63,196 nucleotides of DNA. Source: Aequorivita sp. (lineage in GTDB: Bacteria; Bacteroidota; Bacteroidia; Flavobacteriales; Flavobacteriaceae). The stretch lies in contig JAGQYY010000002.1 of NCBI GenBank assembly GCA_020435825.1, positions 1 through 63,196 of the forward strand. Direction: 5' to 3'. This document shows, piece by piece, positions 54,305 through 62,754 of the stretch (its first letter is position 1; every line of letters begins with the position of its first letter). The notes beneath the pieces were generated by a model that was not told the DNA's origin, ran no database searches, and saw only the letters and a list, made by a program, of their open reading frames with translations. A program made the translations under genes and the position numbers.

Positions 54305-55180
54305 TTAAACGTTTTTCCTCAACTTCCACCGTTTATGAGACCATAAATAATACTCGGGCTTTTCGCGAATCTGTGCTTCCAAAGCATCAAAAAACATTCG
54401 GGTTATTTGAAAATCCGGATATTCCTTAGGGTTTTCAACCAAGGGAACAAAAGTGGCGGTGTAATACCCACGTTTCACCTTTTCAACTTTTAAATATAGT
54501 ACAGCAAAGTCGAGCTTTTTTGCCAATTCCTCAGTTCCTGTAAACATGGGAACGTCTATTCCCATAAAGGTATCACGGTGTTTGAAAGCACCGAGTTTTG
54601 GAGTTTGGTCGGAAAGAATGTATGTAAGGGTTTTAACGCCTTTTTTCCACTTTCGGAAGAGCACGCCGACAATTTTTTTATTGCTTACAATGGTTCCACC
54701 AAAATGTTCCCGCGTTTTTTTAACCAAGGCATCAAATTGTTTGCTGTCCAACGGTTTATATACTGCATGGGCTTCAAAATCCATTAGTTTATTTAATATT
54801 CCGCTCCATTCCCAGTTGCCGTAATGGCCTGCCATTAAAAGTATGCTACGGTTTTTTCTGTAGTATTCATCAAGTATTTCGGCATTGGCAACCACAAAAT
54901 GCTTGCGGATTTCTTTTTCGGATATGGTAAGGGCCTTTATGGTTTCAACAATAATATCACATAAATGTTTGAAGAACTGTCTGGCTATTCTATCTCTTTC
55001 TTTTATGGATTTTTCAGGAAAAACAAGCGCCAGATTGTCTTTTACCACTTTTTTGCGATATCCAACTATATAATACACCAGAAAGTAGAGTGCAGTAGAT
55101 TTTATATACAAAATGCGCATTGGCAAGATGGAAAGAAGCCAAAGAATTGGATATGCCAGTATATAAAGCAATCTTTGCAT
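54305..55180 (-). CDS. LpxL/HtrB-like lipid A acyltransferase
   Basis: A 291-residue lysophospholipid acyltransferase-type protein. It has an N-terminal membrane anchor (LYILAYPILWLLSILPM), the catalytic H-x4-E motif in MAGHYGNWEWSG (about 117-128), VYKPLDSKQFDALV and LSDQTPKLGAFKHRDTF. These belong to the LpxL/LpxM group that adds the secondary acyl chains of lipid A. Bacteroidota typically have one such enzyme. Its stop codon abuts the glmM stop (54304/54305), so the two converge without intervening DNA or terminator. TAGTTTTG upstream is a full promoter match. Confidence 0.88.
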   Translation of the reverse strand: MQRLLYILAYPILWLLSILPMRILYIKSTALYFLVYYIVGYRKKVVKDNLALVFPEKSIKERDRIARQFFKHLCDIIVETIKALTISEKEIRKHFVVANAEILDEYYRKNRSILLMAGHYGNWEWSGILNKLMDFEAHAVYKPLDSKQFDALVKKTREHFGGTIVSNKKIVGVLFRKWKKGVKTLTYILSDQTPKLGAFKHRDTFMGIDVPMFTGTEELAKKLDFAVLYLKVEKVKRGYYTATFVPLVENPKEYPDFQITRMFFDALEAQIREKPEYYLWSHKRWKLRKNV

Positions 55181-55194
55181 AGGAATTGTTACCG

Positions 55195-55202
55195 CAAAAC
55201 TA
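55195..55202 (-). promoter_or_regulatory. Promoter -7 element of the LpxL-like gene
   Basis: The minus strand reads TAGTTTTG, a full match to TAnnTTTG, 14 bases before the ATG. Confidence 0.45.
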
Positions 55203-55273
55203 ACTAATTTTATTGCAAGAATTAGAATTCAAAATTCATTATAAATTAATAACACGATAACTTTTATAATACG

Positions 55274-55924
55274 ATGCAAAATCTTGATATAGCAACCATA
55301 ATAATAATTGCCGCAAACGTCATTATTTCCATGAAAGGATTTAATGATTTTTCTTTCTTTGAAAAATATAAATTCAATATTGCCGGAATACGGCGTGGTG
55401 AGCAGATACGTATGTTCAGCTCTGCTTTTCTTCACGCAGATTTTTCACATTTGCTCTTCAATATGCTTACGCTTTACTTTTTTGCTCCTGTTGTTATTAT
55501 GAGCGTTGGCGTCACTTACTTTGTAATAATTTATGTCGCTAGCCTATTGATAGGTAATTTGCTATCATTCTATTTCCATAAAGATGAATACCATTATAGC
55601 GCAATTGGGGCTAGTGGTGCGGTGATGGGCGTATTGTATTCTGCTATTTTATTTTTTCCGGATATGGGGCTTTACCTTTTCTTTATTCCAATCCCGATTC
55701 CCGCTTGGCTTTTTGGGATGGCATATTTGTTGTATTCCATATACGGAATGAAAAAAAGATTGGGAAATATTGGCCACGATGCCCACATTGGTGGGGCCAT
55801 AGGGGGTTATGTGTTAACGTTAGTGTTTGCACCTTCTTTGTTTGTTACCAACTTATGGATTGTAGTTTTGCTGGCTATTCCTCTAATTATTTTGTTCATA
55901 ATGCATAAACTAGGAAAAATTTAA
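55274..55924 (+). CDS. Rhomboid-family intramembrane serine protease
   Basis: A 216-residue membrane protease. The first hydrophobic stretch is followed by the soluble segment with IRRGEQIRMFSSAFLHADF, then SHLLFNMLTLYFF with the oxyanion His/Asn pair, the catalytic serine in AIGASGAVMGVLYS (about 108-121) and the catalytic histidine in HDAHIGGAIGGY (about 172-183). About six helices; the core form. The role (cleavage of membrane-anchored substrates) is not known in this group. It is followed by the SIMPL gene after 12 bases. Confidence 0.9.
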   Translation: MQNLDIATIIIIAANVIISMKGFNDFSFFEKYKFNIAGIRRGEQIRMFSSAFLHADFSHLLFNMLTLYFFAPVVIMSVGVTYFVIIYVASLLIGNLLSFYFHKDEYHYSAIGASGAVMGVLYSAILFFPDMGLYLFFIPIPIPAWLFGMAYLLYSIYGMKKRLGNIGHDAHIGGAIGGYVLTLVFAPSLFVTNLWIVVLLAIPLIILFIMHKLGKI

Positions 55925-55936
55925 AATAAGAAAACT

Positions 55937-56623
55937 ATGAAAACCTTAATGACACTTTTAATTTTATCAATAACAACCGCAACTATGATGGCGCAAAACA
56001 CACTACCACCACCAACTATAGACGTTACCGGCGAAGGAATTGTTCGCGTGGTTCCCGATGAAGTTACTATTAATATTCGAGTTGAAAATACGGGTGAGAA
56101 CACCAAAACCTTGAAGGAACAGAATGATGCAATCATCAATGAAGTTTTAAAATTCCTGAAGAAAACTGGTATTGATGATAAAGATGTTCGCACGGAATAT
56201 ATGAACCTGAGTAAAAATTATGATTACAACAGTAAAACATACACTTTTGCTGCAAACCAATCGCTTTCTGTTAAGCTGCGCGATTTAAAGAAATATGAAC
56301 CAGTAATGAAAGGACTTTTAGATACTGGTATCAACAGAATTGACGGCGTTGAATTTTCCTCTTCAAACAGTGAATCGTTGAAAAGTCAAGCTCGTAAGAA
56401 AGCTGTTGAAAATGCACAAATGAAGGCGAGGGAATACGCATCAGTTTTAAACCAAACGGTAGGGAAGGCCGTTTCTATTAGTGAATTCAACAATTCAGTA
56501 GGACCGCAACCAATGTACAAAATGGCAATGAGTGATTCTTCTTCAGGAAGTGGCGACCAAACCATAGCCCTCGGGGAAATGGAAATTAAAACTACCGTAA
56601 ACGTTAGCTTTCTTTTGAATTAA
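55937..56623 (+). CDS. SIMPL-domain (DUF541) periplasmic protein
   Basis: A 228-residue protein with a signal peptide (LLILSITTATMMAQ) and one SIMPL domain covering nearly all of the mature chain: IDVTGEGIVRVVPDEVTI at the start, ARKKAVENAQMKAREYASVL in the helical part and IKTTVNVSFLLN at the end. These proteins assemble into oligomeric rings, and relatives affect oxidative stress or signalling; a precise role is unknown. It is 12 bases downstream of the rhomboid gene and has a good terminator after it. Confidence 0.85.
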   Translation: MKTLMTLLILSITTATMMAQNTLPPPTIDVTGEGIVRVVPDEVTINIRVENTGENTKTLKEQNDAIINEVLKFLKKTGIDDKDVRTEYMNLSKNYDYNSKTYTFAANQSLSVKLRDLKKYEPVMKGLLDTGINRIDGVEFSSSNSESLKSQARKKAVENAQMKAREYASVLNQTVGKAVSISEFNNSVGPQPMYKMAMSDSSSGSGDQTIALGEMEIKTTVNVSFLLN

Positions 56624-56640
56624 AAGAGTTTCTTCAAAAA

Positions 56641-56676
56641 AAAGCCTCGGTTTCTAAATGGAAAACCGAGGCTTTT
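56641..56676. terminator. Bidirectional terminator between SIMPL gene and pruA
   Basis: AAAGCCTCGGTTT pairs with AAACCGAGGCTTT around CTAAATGGA, with A-run before and T-run after, between converging genes. Confidence 0.85.
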
Positions 56677-56695
56677 ATTTTTCAATTAAATTACT

Positions 56696-58321
56696 TTATC
56701 CCAAGAAAGGATATCTATAATCCGTTGGCGAAACAAAAGTTTCCTTCACCATTCTAGGCGAAACCCATCTATATAGGTTTTGTTTGCTTCCAGCTTTATC
56801 ATTGGTTCCACTTGCGCGGGCACCACCAAAAGGTTGTTGGCCAACAACGGCCCCCGTAGGCTTATCGTTTATATAGAAATTACCAGCAGCGTTTTCAAGA
56901 ATTTTTACTGCTTCTTCCAAAGCATATCTGTCTTCACTAAAAACAGCTCCTGTTAAACCATATTCACTGGTTTCATCAACTAAGTGAAGGGTTTCTTCCC
57001 ATTTCTTGTCATCAAAAACATAAACTGTAAGAACAGGTCCAAAAAGTTCCGTACACATTGTAGTATATTTTGGATCTTTTACCACAATTACAGTAGGTTC
57101 AATAAAGTAACCTTTGCTTTTGTCATAATTTCCGCCAGCAATTATTTCAGCTCCTTTGTCTTTTTTTGCTTGGTCTATATAGCTTGCAAGTTTGTCAAAA
57201 GAACTTTCACTGATAACAGCATTTATGAAGTTGCCCATATCTTCAGGAGTTCCCATTTTAAAGGAACGGATATCGTCCACCAAATAGTTTTTAACGTCAT
57301 TCCAAATGCTTTTTGAAATATAGCATCGGCTAGCGGCGCTACATTTTTGACCTTGATATTCAAAAGCTCCGCGACTCATTGCGGTTGCAACTTGCTTTGC
57401 ATTTGATGATTGGTGAGCCACGATAAAATCTTTTCCACCAGTTTCCCCAACAATGCGAGGATAGGTTTTATAATTTTTAATGTTGTCGCCAATTTTTTTC
57501 CAAATTCCTTGAAAGACACCGGTAGAACCCGTAAAGTGAACACCACTGAAATCTGGGCTCGCCATAAGCGTATCAGATATCATTGCCGGATCTCCCATTA
57601 CCATATTGATAACCCCTGCTGGAACACCAGCTTCACGGAATATATCCATTAAAACTTTTGCCGAATAAACTTGAGAATTACTCGGTTTCCAAACAACTAC
57701 ATTGCCCATCAACGCAGCACTTGCAGGTAGGTTTCCAGCGATAGCCGTAAAGTTAAATGGGGTGATAGCATAAATAAAACCTTCCAATGGTCTATATTCA
57801 ATGCGGTTCCAGGCGGCAGATGTAGATTCTGGTTGTTCCGCATAGATTTCAGTCATATATTGAACGTTATATCTTAAGAAATCTATAATCTCGCAAGCTG
57901 AATCAATTTCAGCTTGATAGATATTTTTTGATTGGGCGAGCATTGTTGCAGCGTTTAGCTTAGCTCTATATGGGCCGGAAATCAATTCTGCCGCACGAAG
58001 GAAGATACCTGCGCGCTGTTCCCAAGGCATTACTGCCCATTTTTTTCTTGCTTCTAATGCGGCTGAAATAGCGTCTTCCACATTTTTCTTTGTAGCTTTA
58101 TGATATTTTCCCAACACGTGCTTATGGTCGTGTGGAGGAGACATAGTTGCAGTTTCTTTGGTTTTAACCTCTTTTCCGTTAATAAATAAAGGCACTTCTG
58201 TTTTTGCCTTATACATTTCTTTGTATGTTTTAAGCACTTCTTCTCTTTCTGATGAACCAGGCGCATAGCTTTTTATTGGTTCATTTACAGCGATTGGTAC
58301 TTTAAAAAATCCATTACCCAT
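56696..58321 (-). CDS. pruA: L-glutamate gamma-semialdehyde dehydrogenase
   Basis: A 541-residue aldehyde dehydrogenase that oxidises glutamate-5-semialdehyde (from proline via P5C) to glutamate with NAD+. It is the single-domain form. Landmarks are TPFNFTAIAGNLP, VHFTGSTGVFQGIW, the general base in RIVGETGGKDFIV and the catalytic cysteine in YQGQKCSAASRCY; the end has NFYINDKPTGAVVGQQPFGG. The GQQPFGG and the long N-terminal extension are typical of P5C dehydrogenase rather than other ALDHs. The proline dehydrogenase gene is not in the window. A TACCTTTGCA promoter is 31 bases upstream. Confidence 0.93.
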   Translation of the reverse strand: MGNGFFKVPIAVNEPIKSYAPGSSEREEVLKTYKEMYKAKTEVPLFINGKEVKTKETATMSPPHDHKHVLGKYHKATKKNVEDAISAALEARKKWAVMPWEQRAGIFLRAAELISGPYRAKLNAATMLAQSKNIYQAEIDSACEIIDFLRYNVQYMTEIYAEQPESTSAAWNRIEYRPLEGFIYAITPFNFTAIAGNLPASAALMGNVVVWKPSNSQVYSAKVLMDIFREAGVPAGVINMVMGDPAMISDTLMASPDFSGVHFTGSTGVFQGIWKKIGDNIKNYKTYPRIVGETGGKDFIVAHQSSNAKQVATAMSRGAFEYQGQKCSAASRCYISKSIWNDVKNYLVDDIRSFKMGTPEDMGNFINAVISESSFDKLASYIDQAKKDKGAEIIAGGNYDKSKGYFIEPTVIVVKDPKYTTMCTELFGPVLTVYVFDDKKWEETLHLVDETSEYGLTGAVFSEDRYALEEAVKILENAAGNFYINDKPTGAVVGQQPFGGARASGTNDKAGSKQNLYRWVSPRMVKETFVSPTDYRYPFLG

Positions 58322-58352
58322 AACTTTTTATTTTTTGTGTTTATGAAGATTG

Positions 58353-58360
58353 CAAAGGTA
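58353..58360 (-). promoter_or_regulatory. Promoter -7 element of pruA
   Basis: The minus strand reads TACCTTTG (then CA), a full consensus match, 31 bases before the pruA ATG. Confidence 0.65.
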
Positions 58361-58485
58361 CAATTTTTTTAGTGTTCAGTATTCAGTAGGAGAAGGCAGT
58401 TTTTAAATGTTCACAAGTAAAAAGTATGGTAATAGCAAAGACTTAATTTGAATTATTAATTAGTTTTACTGAATACTTATAAAAT

Positions 58486-59211
58486 ATGTGTACCGTAACC
58501 TTTATACCAAAATCAAACAATGGTTTTATACTGACCTCTAACCGCGATGAAGCACCTGGACGAGAAACTTTTCCGCCAGAGATTTATGCAGAAGATGGCG
58601 TGAAATTGCTTTACCCAAAAGACGCCGTGGCTGGAGGAACTTGGATTGGCGTAAGCGAAAAGAAAAGAGCAGTAACCTTAATGAATGGTGGTTTTGTTGC
58701 CCACGAACGCAAACCTTTTTATAGAATGAGTAGAGGAGTGGTAGTAAAGGATTTATTGAAAACAGAAAATTTAAAAGCAGAAATCAAAAACTATAATTTC
58801 ACCGAAATAGAACCCTTTACAGCTATTCTGACGGAATGGAGTGATGATGTTCGGCTTTTTCAATTGGTTTGGGATGGGCTTGGCTATCATTTTTCTGAAG
58901 AACCTTTGGCTCCGAAAATATGGTCTTCTTCACCGTTATACCCTGAAAATTTAAAGAAAAAACGTGAATTGTGGTTTTCGTCTTTTTTACTTAATACCGT
59001 AAAACCTTCCGAAGAGGAATTGCTCCAATTTCATAAAACTGCAGGTGACGGAGATTTGAACAGCAATTTAATTATGGACCGCGGTTTTATAAAAACAAAA
59101 AGCATTACACAGATTTCCAAAAACGAAAATGTTATGGAAATGCGTTACGAGGATTTACAGACTGGTAAAATCAGAAATTGCGTATTCAGGAACAATAGCG
59201 TCAATTCATAG
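58486..59211 (+). CDS. NRDE-family protein (TANGO2-like)
   Basis: A 241-residue protein of the NRDE/TANGO2 family. It starts MCTVTFIPKSNNGFILTSNRDE; the cysteine at position 2 resembles an Ntn-hydrolase-type nucleophile after Met removal, and NRDE is the family name motif. Other conserved stretches are GGTWIGVSEKKRAVTLMNGG and WSSSPLYPENLKKKREL. Roles suggested for the family include haem trafficking and lipid metabolism; it is not settled. Its 3' end overlaps the converging apaG by 11 bases. Confidence 0.85.
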   Translation: MCTVTFIPKSNNGFILTSNRDEAPGRETFPPEIYAEDGVKLLYPKDAVAGGTWIGVSEKKRAVTLMNGGFVAHERKPFYRMSRGVVVKDLLKTENLKAEIKNYNFTEIEPFTAILTEWSDDVRLFQLVWDGLGYHFSEEPLAPKIWSSSPLYPENLKKKRELWFSSFLLNTVKPSEEELLQFHKTAGDGDLNSNLIMDRGFIKTKSITQISKNENVMEMRYEDLQTGKIRNCVFRNNSVNS

Positions 59212-59587
59212 AAAATGGAGCACTCAAATTGAAAAGCGGAATAGAGACCCTGAACTTGCGAGTAGTTGTGAAATTGACCATATTGTAATGACCTTTCATA
59301 GCTCCAAAAGGAGAAAAAAGGAGGCAACCGCTAGTGTAAGAGTGCTTCTCTCCCGGTGAGAGGATTGGTTTTTGGCCTATTACGCCTTCACCTTCCACAA
59401 GTTCTGTATTGTTAAGTGAATCCTTTATTTTCCAACTGCGCGAAGTTAGCTGAACTGTATCTTTACTTTGGTTTTCAATAGTTACGGTATAGGCAAAGGC
59501 GTACTGCATTTTACGGTTTTTGTAAAACGTGCCGTCAAACTCGGTCTTTACCGAAATTTTAATTCCCTGTGTTACTTGTTGTACCAT
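59201..59587 (-). CDS. apaG: ApaG protein
   Basis: A 128-residue single-domain beta-sandwich protein. Motifs are TQGIKISVKTEFDG, YTVTIENQSKDTVQLTSRSW, the GEGVIGQKPILSPGEKHSY block (Gly-x-Gly-rich, nucleotide-phosphate-loop-like) and FGAMKGHYNMV. The size is the same as in enterobacteria, where apaG is linked with apaH. Here it lies 2 bases after the DUF3667 gene on the same strand, and converges with the NRDE gene, overlapping it by 11 bases. Its biochemical role (cobalt/magnesium homeostasis) is only weakly supported. Confidence 0.9.
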   Translation of the reverse strand: MVQQVTQGIKISVKTEFDGTFYKNRKMQYAFAYTVTIENQSKDTVQLTSRSWKIKDSLNNTELVEGEGVIGQKPILSPGEKHSYTSGCLLFSPFGAMKGHYNMVNFTTTRKFRVSIPLFNLSAPFSMN

Positions 59588-59589
59588 TT

Positions 59590-60699
59590 TTAATATACCG
59601 CTGCGCTTGCTGCCACAAAAATCATTGTAGCAAAAGTCAATCCTATTACAAATACAGTGTTTAAAAATACAAATTTTATTAAAGTTAACGCCCTATTTTG
59701 CTGGTAAAAATTCCGCAATGCTTTATAGAAATAGATGGGGCCAATAAAAATGAACAGGCATGCCAATAAAAATTGTGATCCAATTATAAGGTCTGGAACA
59801 ATAAAAAGAAGCATTGCTAAAAAGATAAAGCTGAAAATATGGAAGATGAAAATCATGTGTTCCATATATGTATATTTTTTTCGAGCATAGATGAGCCAGA
59901 AAGACAATGCGAAAAAGGGGGTAAAGAAAAAGAGGAAAAAAGGTATTTTGGAAATAACATAATTCATAAAAGCACTTGGGTTTTCCTTAATTTTATCGAT
60001 GGTAGTGTTTTTGGAATAAACCCATCTATTGAACGGTGTGTTCCCATGGTGAAGACTATCCAATGCAACTTCGGGGTTTTTTATTTTGGTTTCTTTATAA
60101 AAACTATTGTAGAGCGAAAAACGTTCGGTATAACTTTCCATAAAAGACATCGCATCCAATTCTTCATCTGAAGCATATTTTATGGGGTTAGGTGTTTGCT
60201 GTACTTTAATTGAATCTGCAAGATTAATCGCTTTTGAAGTTGTTTTTGAAATATTTTGGCTCAAAGAATCCATAAAAGCACGATCTGCAAGTTTTGTGTT
60301 GAGGTTCAAGTTATTAGTATTGTTATCGGCACTCGGGGTTATGGCATTTAGCAAACCGTTCACCAAAAAATAGATTATGGAAACACTCAGAAAGAAACGA
60401 AAAGGATTGGCATATTTTAATCGTTGTCCTTTTGCATAATTTCGGGTGATAACTCCTGGCTTGAAAAGAAGGTCATTCAAAGTGTTTCGGAAACGGGAAT
60501 CAAATACCACAATGCTATTTAGAAATTCACCGAAAAAATCTTTGGCCGAAAGTTGCTTATTGCTATTTAATTGGGAACAATAGGGGCAATAAACATCACT
60601 TATGTCAAGGGCTTGGCCACAATTCAAACATTTAGTGTCGCGATATTGCAGTGATTTTCTTCCGCTGGAAATTATTTTCTTTTTGCGCTTCATTGCCAT
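59590..60699 (-). CDS. DUF3667 membrane protein with N-terminal zinc ribbon
   Basis: A 369-residue protein of the DUF3667 family. The N-terminus carries a zinc ribbon, CLNCGQ and CPYCSQ (about 24-42), then the family block DFFGEFLNSIVVFDSRFRNT and LLFKPGVITRNYAKGQRLKY. One helix at about 100-118, a soluble, charged segment with NTTIDKIKENPSAF, and then four or so helices (about 240-365). Start could be MAMKRKK at 60699 or MKRKK at 60693. Function is unknown. It precedes apaG by 2 bases and follows the T9SS Plug gene by 40 bases on the same strand. Confidence 0.8.
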   Translation of the reverse strand: MAMKRKKKIISSGRKSLQYRDTKCLNCGQALDISDVYCPYCSQLNSNKQLSAKDFFGEFLNSIVVFDSRFRNTLNDLLFKPGVITRNYAKGQRLKYANPFRFFLSVSIIYFLVNGLLNAITPSADNNTNNLNLNTKLADRAFMDSLSQNISKTTSKAINLADSIKVQQTPNPIKYASDEELDAMSFMESYTERFSLYNSFYKETKIKNPEVALDSLHHGNTPFNRWVYSKNTTIDKIKENPSAFMNYVISKIPFFLFFFTPFFALSFWLIYARKKYTYMEHMIFIFHIFSFIFLAMLLFIVPDLIIGSQFLLACLFIFIGPIYFYKALRNFYQQNRALTLIKFVFLNTVFVIGLTFATMIFVAASAAVY

Positions 60700-60739
60700 C
60701 TAAAAAAAAGAATTGTCACTTCAATATATATAGCATAAA

Positions 60740-61993
60740 TCAGTTGTTGTTGATGGTAGTAGAATTCGCATATCCAGCACCGATGATACGATCATATCTC
60801 GCGCCTAAATCGCGGAAATAGACTATAACGGTATAATCATTTTCAGTTTGCCAGAAATCACCACTCACTGCACCCTCGTCAATACTTCCGTCACGATTTA
60901 CTACTACATATTTATAGTTATAGTATCCTTGTTTAAATAGACGTGTATTTCTGTAGCTGCCAGTTGTTGAGTCGTATTTCATATAAGTGCTCCCGTCTAT
61001 GGTCCAGTTGTTGAAATTGCCATAAATGTGAAGTTCCTTGTCGCCCAAATCATCATAATACTGAAGATTGAAGTGCATTCGAACATATTCTGCTTCTAAA
61101 TCCTGGTTTCTTGCATCTACATTACGGACTTGAAAATTTCCGTTTAAGTCGGGATTATAGGTGTATGGCCTATCATAGCGTGGAATGTTTGTGTAAAGGT
61201 AGTTTTCGTAAACGTCTGTCAGGTCTATGGAGCGCACTCCATTTGTGGCGGAACGTTCGTCTTTATTGTCAAAAGAAAGAAATTCATTGCCACCGCCAAA
61301 AGATGCTTCTGTATCGTATTTGTAAATCAACTCGTTGCCCATAGTGTATTGGGGCACCAAATCTGTAATGGCGGTATTAAGGTTGCTATTTTGTAGCACA
61401 AGGGTTTTTACCGTTTGCTTCGGATTAATCAACAATAAGTCTGGTGAATTTATTGTAAACTGCACCACTTGCTTTTCATTAATTACCTTTAGATTACGGG
61501 CCCGTTTTATTTCTACGCCAACTTTTGCGACGTTTTCCATTACCAAAAACTTTCGTGTGAATATAAGTTCTCCATCACTGTTGAAAATACTAAGCAAATA
61601 GTTTCCGCTTTTTTTAATTTCACGAGTGTCCCGGTTGGGGATTGTAAGTTCGTAATGCGAAAATATTTGCAGTGTATTTACCGAGTTTTGGTAGTTCTGG
61701 ATGCGCACATCGTCAAAGCCATCTAGGTATTCGCTTTTAGAAAGATCTGTCGGGGTCCAGTCAAAATTGTAATGGGTAATGGTATAATAGTAATCTTCTT
61801 CGTCGCCATTGAGCGCATCAAAAGAAAGCATTAGTCTGCTGCCCAAGTTTATGATAGGAAGTTGGCTCAGATCTGTACCGCCACTAAACTGGATGGTACT
61901 AATGTATGATGGCTCAACTTTTTCAATGATTTGGGAAAAAGTAGGGAAGGCAATTAACAATAAAAGAAGAGTGGTGGAAAGTGTTTTTGACAT
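60740..61993 (-). CDS. Type IX secretion system Plug protein (DUF5103)
   Basis: A 417-residue exported protein with signal peptide (LLLLLIAFPTFSQ). The whole mature chain matches the family formerly called DUF5103: STIQFSGGTDLSQLPIINLG, YYYTITHYNFDWTPTDLSKS, SGNYLLSIFNSDGELIFTRK and YGNFNNWTIDGSTYMKYD. In Flavobacterium johnsoniae the homologous protein closes the periplasmic side of the SprA translocon when the channel is not in use. SprA itself is not in this window, but four T9SS cargos are (1360, 4449, 7457, 43215). It is the first gene of a probable unit with DUF3667 and apaG. The function is established knowledge; family membership is from motifs. Confidence 0.85.
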   Translation of the reverse strand: MSKTLSTTLLLLLIAFPTFSQIIEKVEPSYISTIQFSGGTDLSQLPIINLGSRLMLSFDALNGDEEDYYYTITHYNFDWTPTDLSKSEYLDGFDDVRIQNYQNSVNTLQIFSHYELTIPNRDTREIKKSGNYLLSIFNSDGELIFTRKFLVMENVAKVGVEIKRARNLKVINEKQVVQFTINSPDLLLINPKQTVKTLVLQNSNLNTAITDLVPQYTMGNELIYKYDTEASFGGGNEFLSFDNKDERSATNGVRSIDLTDVYENYLYTNIPRYDRPYTYNPDLNGNFQVRNVDARNQDLEAEYVRMHFNLQYYDDLGDKELHIYGNFNNWTIDGSTYMKYDSTTGSYRNTRLFKQGYYNYKYVVVNRDGSIDEGAVSGDFWQTENDYTVIVYFRDLGARYDRIIGAGYANSTTINNN

Positions 61994-62168
61994 GATGTTT
62001 ATTTAAAAAGCTAAGATAACAAATTTTGTGCCTCTTCAAATAGTGGTTTTATGAAGGTAATAATTGTTTGTGGTTTTATTTGTTTTGAAACGCATCAGCG
62101 AAAGAATTCGGTCTATGTTTTTATGGGTATTATTATATCTGAATGAACCCCTTTTTTATTGAAAAATA

Positions 62169-62365
62169 TAGATTTAACCCGTTGTGCATTTTGAGCCAAA
62201 AATATTAGAAATTGTCAGTTCGAGTGATTTTGAGGTACGAAAAATCGTATCGAGAACTTTTTTAAAGACCATAATTCCTGTTCTCGATACAAATTTTACG
62301 CATTCCAATTGTAAAATTCACTCGAACTGATAGAATTTTATCATAATGCACAACGGGTAGATTTA
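62169..62365. mobile_element. MITE-like palindromic element with 13-bp TIRs and 8-bp target duplication
   Basis: The element (about 62177-62357) begins CCCGTTGTGCATT (62178-62190) and ends with its exact complement AATGCACAACGGG (62345-62357). It is bounded by the direct repeat TAGATTTA at 62169-62176 and 62358-62365. Inside are two more perfect inverted pairs: TCAGTTCGAGTGA (62215-62227) with TCACTCGAACTGA (62318-62330), and GTATCGAGAAC (62247-62257) with GTTCTCGATAC (62280-62290). The whole can fold as one long imperfect hairpin. No transposase frame exists inside, so it is non-autonomous. The inner pairs look like a known flavobacterial interspersed repeat, recalled and not checked. Confidence 0.75.
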
Positions 62366-62645
62366 TTTGAATTTGTTTCCTTGTCTTTTCTGTCAATGGT
62401 AATTGTAGTCAACAAGAGAGACGAGTGTATTTCATTTTGGATACATATAATTTTAAGGTATATAGTATATAAATCCAGTTTTATCAGACAATTACTTAAA
62501 ATTATTTTGGAGCTGCTACATCTTATAAATATTACCACTTTTGCCCTTATGCTCAAAAAGACATTTCCTCTCTAAAACTACCTCCCTATTTATAAACAAT
62601 TTAAAATAGCAGTACGGTGCTTTTTAACACAGAAAATTATACCCT

Positions 62646-62680
62646 TTTGTTGTGCAATGGTATATTTAATTATAAATTTG
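62646..62680 (+). promoter_or_regulatory. nqrA promoter (-33 and -7 elements)
   Basis: TTTGTTG (62646-62652) then 20 bases from the TTG to TAAATTTG (62673-62680). Both match the Bacteroidota consensus. The -7 element ends 74 bases before the nqrA ATG, leaving an unusually long leader for this window. Confidence 0.65.
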
Positions 62681-62684
62681 CACG

Positions 62685-62723
62685 CCCTTATTCCCCACGT
62701 ATTTGTTCAGAGGGGTAAAAGGG
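62685..62723 (+). promoter_or_regulatory. Leader hairpin in front of nqrA
   Basis: CCCTTATTCCCC (62685-62696) can pair with GGGGTAAAAGGG (62712-62723) with two mismatches around a 15-base loop. It begins right after the promoter -7 element, at the predicted 5' end of the mRNA, and could protect the transcript or control nqr expression. There is no T-run after it, so it is not a terminator. Confidence 0.4.
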
Positions 62724-62754
62724 TATTAAAAAGGCATTATTAATATCCATATTT

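Larger units (their letters stand above)
61994..62754. other. Intergenic region, 761 bp, AT-rich, with a palindromic mobile element
   Basis: No convincing gene. Short open frames on both strands (62341-62556 and 62381-62575) are AT-driven, without promoter or family. The middle is filled by the MITE-like element (62177-62357, separate entry). The right end holds the nqrA promoter and leader. The stretch 62366-62640 is plain AT-rich sequence in which I see nothing. Confidence 0.7.

Noticed and set aside
58366..58397. Short tandem repeat of TTCAGT units upstream of pruA
   Set aside because: Only two or three imperfect units; similar AT-rich words appear at 45165 by chance.
62341..62575. Overlapping small open frames of 64 and 71 residues beyond the MITE
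   Set aside because: AT-driven composition, overlap on opposite strands, no promoter, and one starts inside the MITE end.
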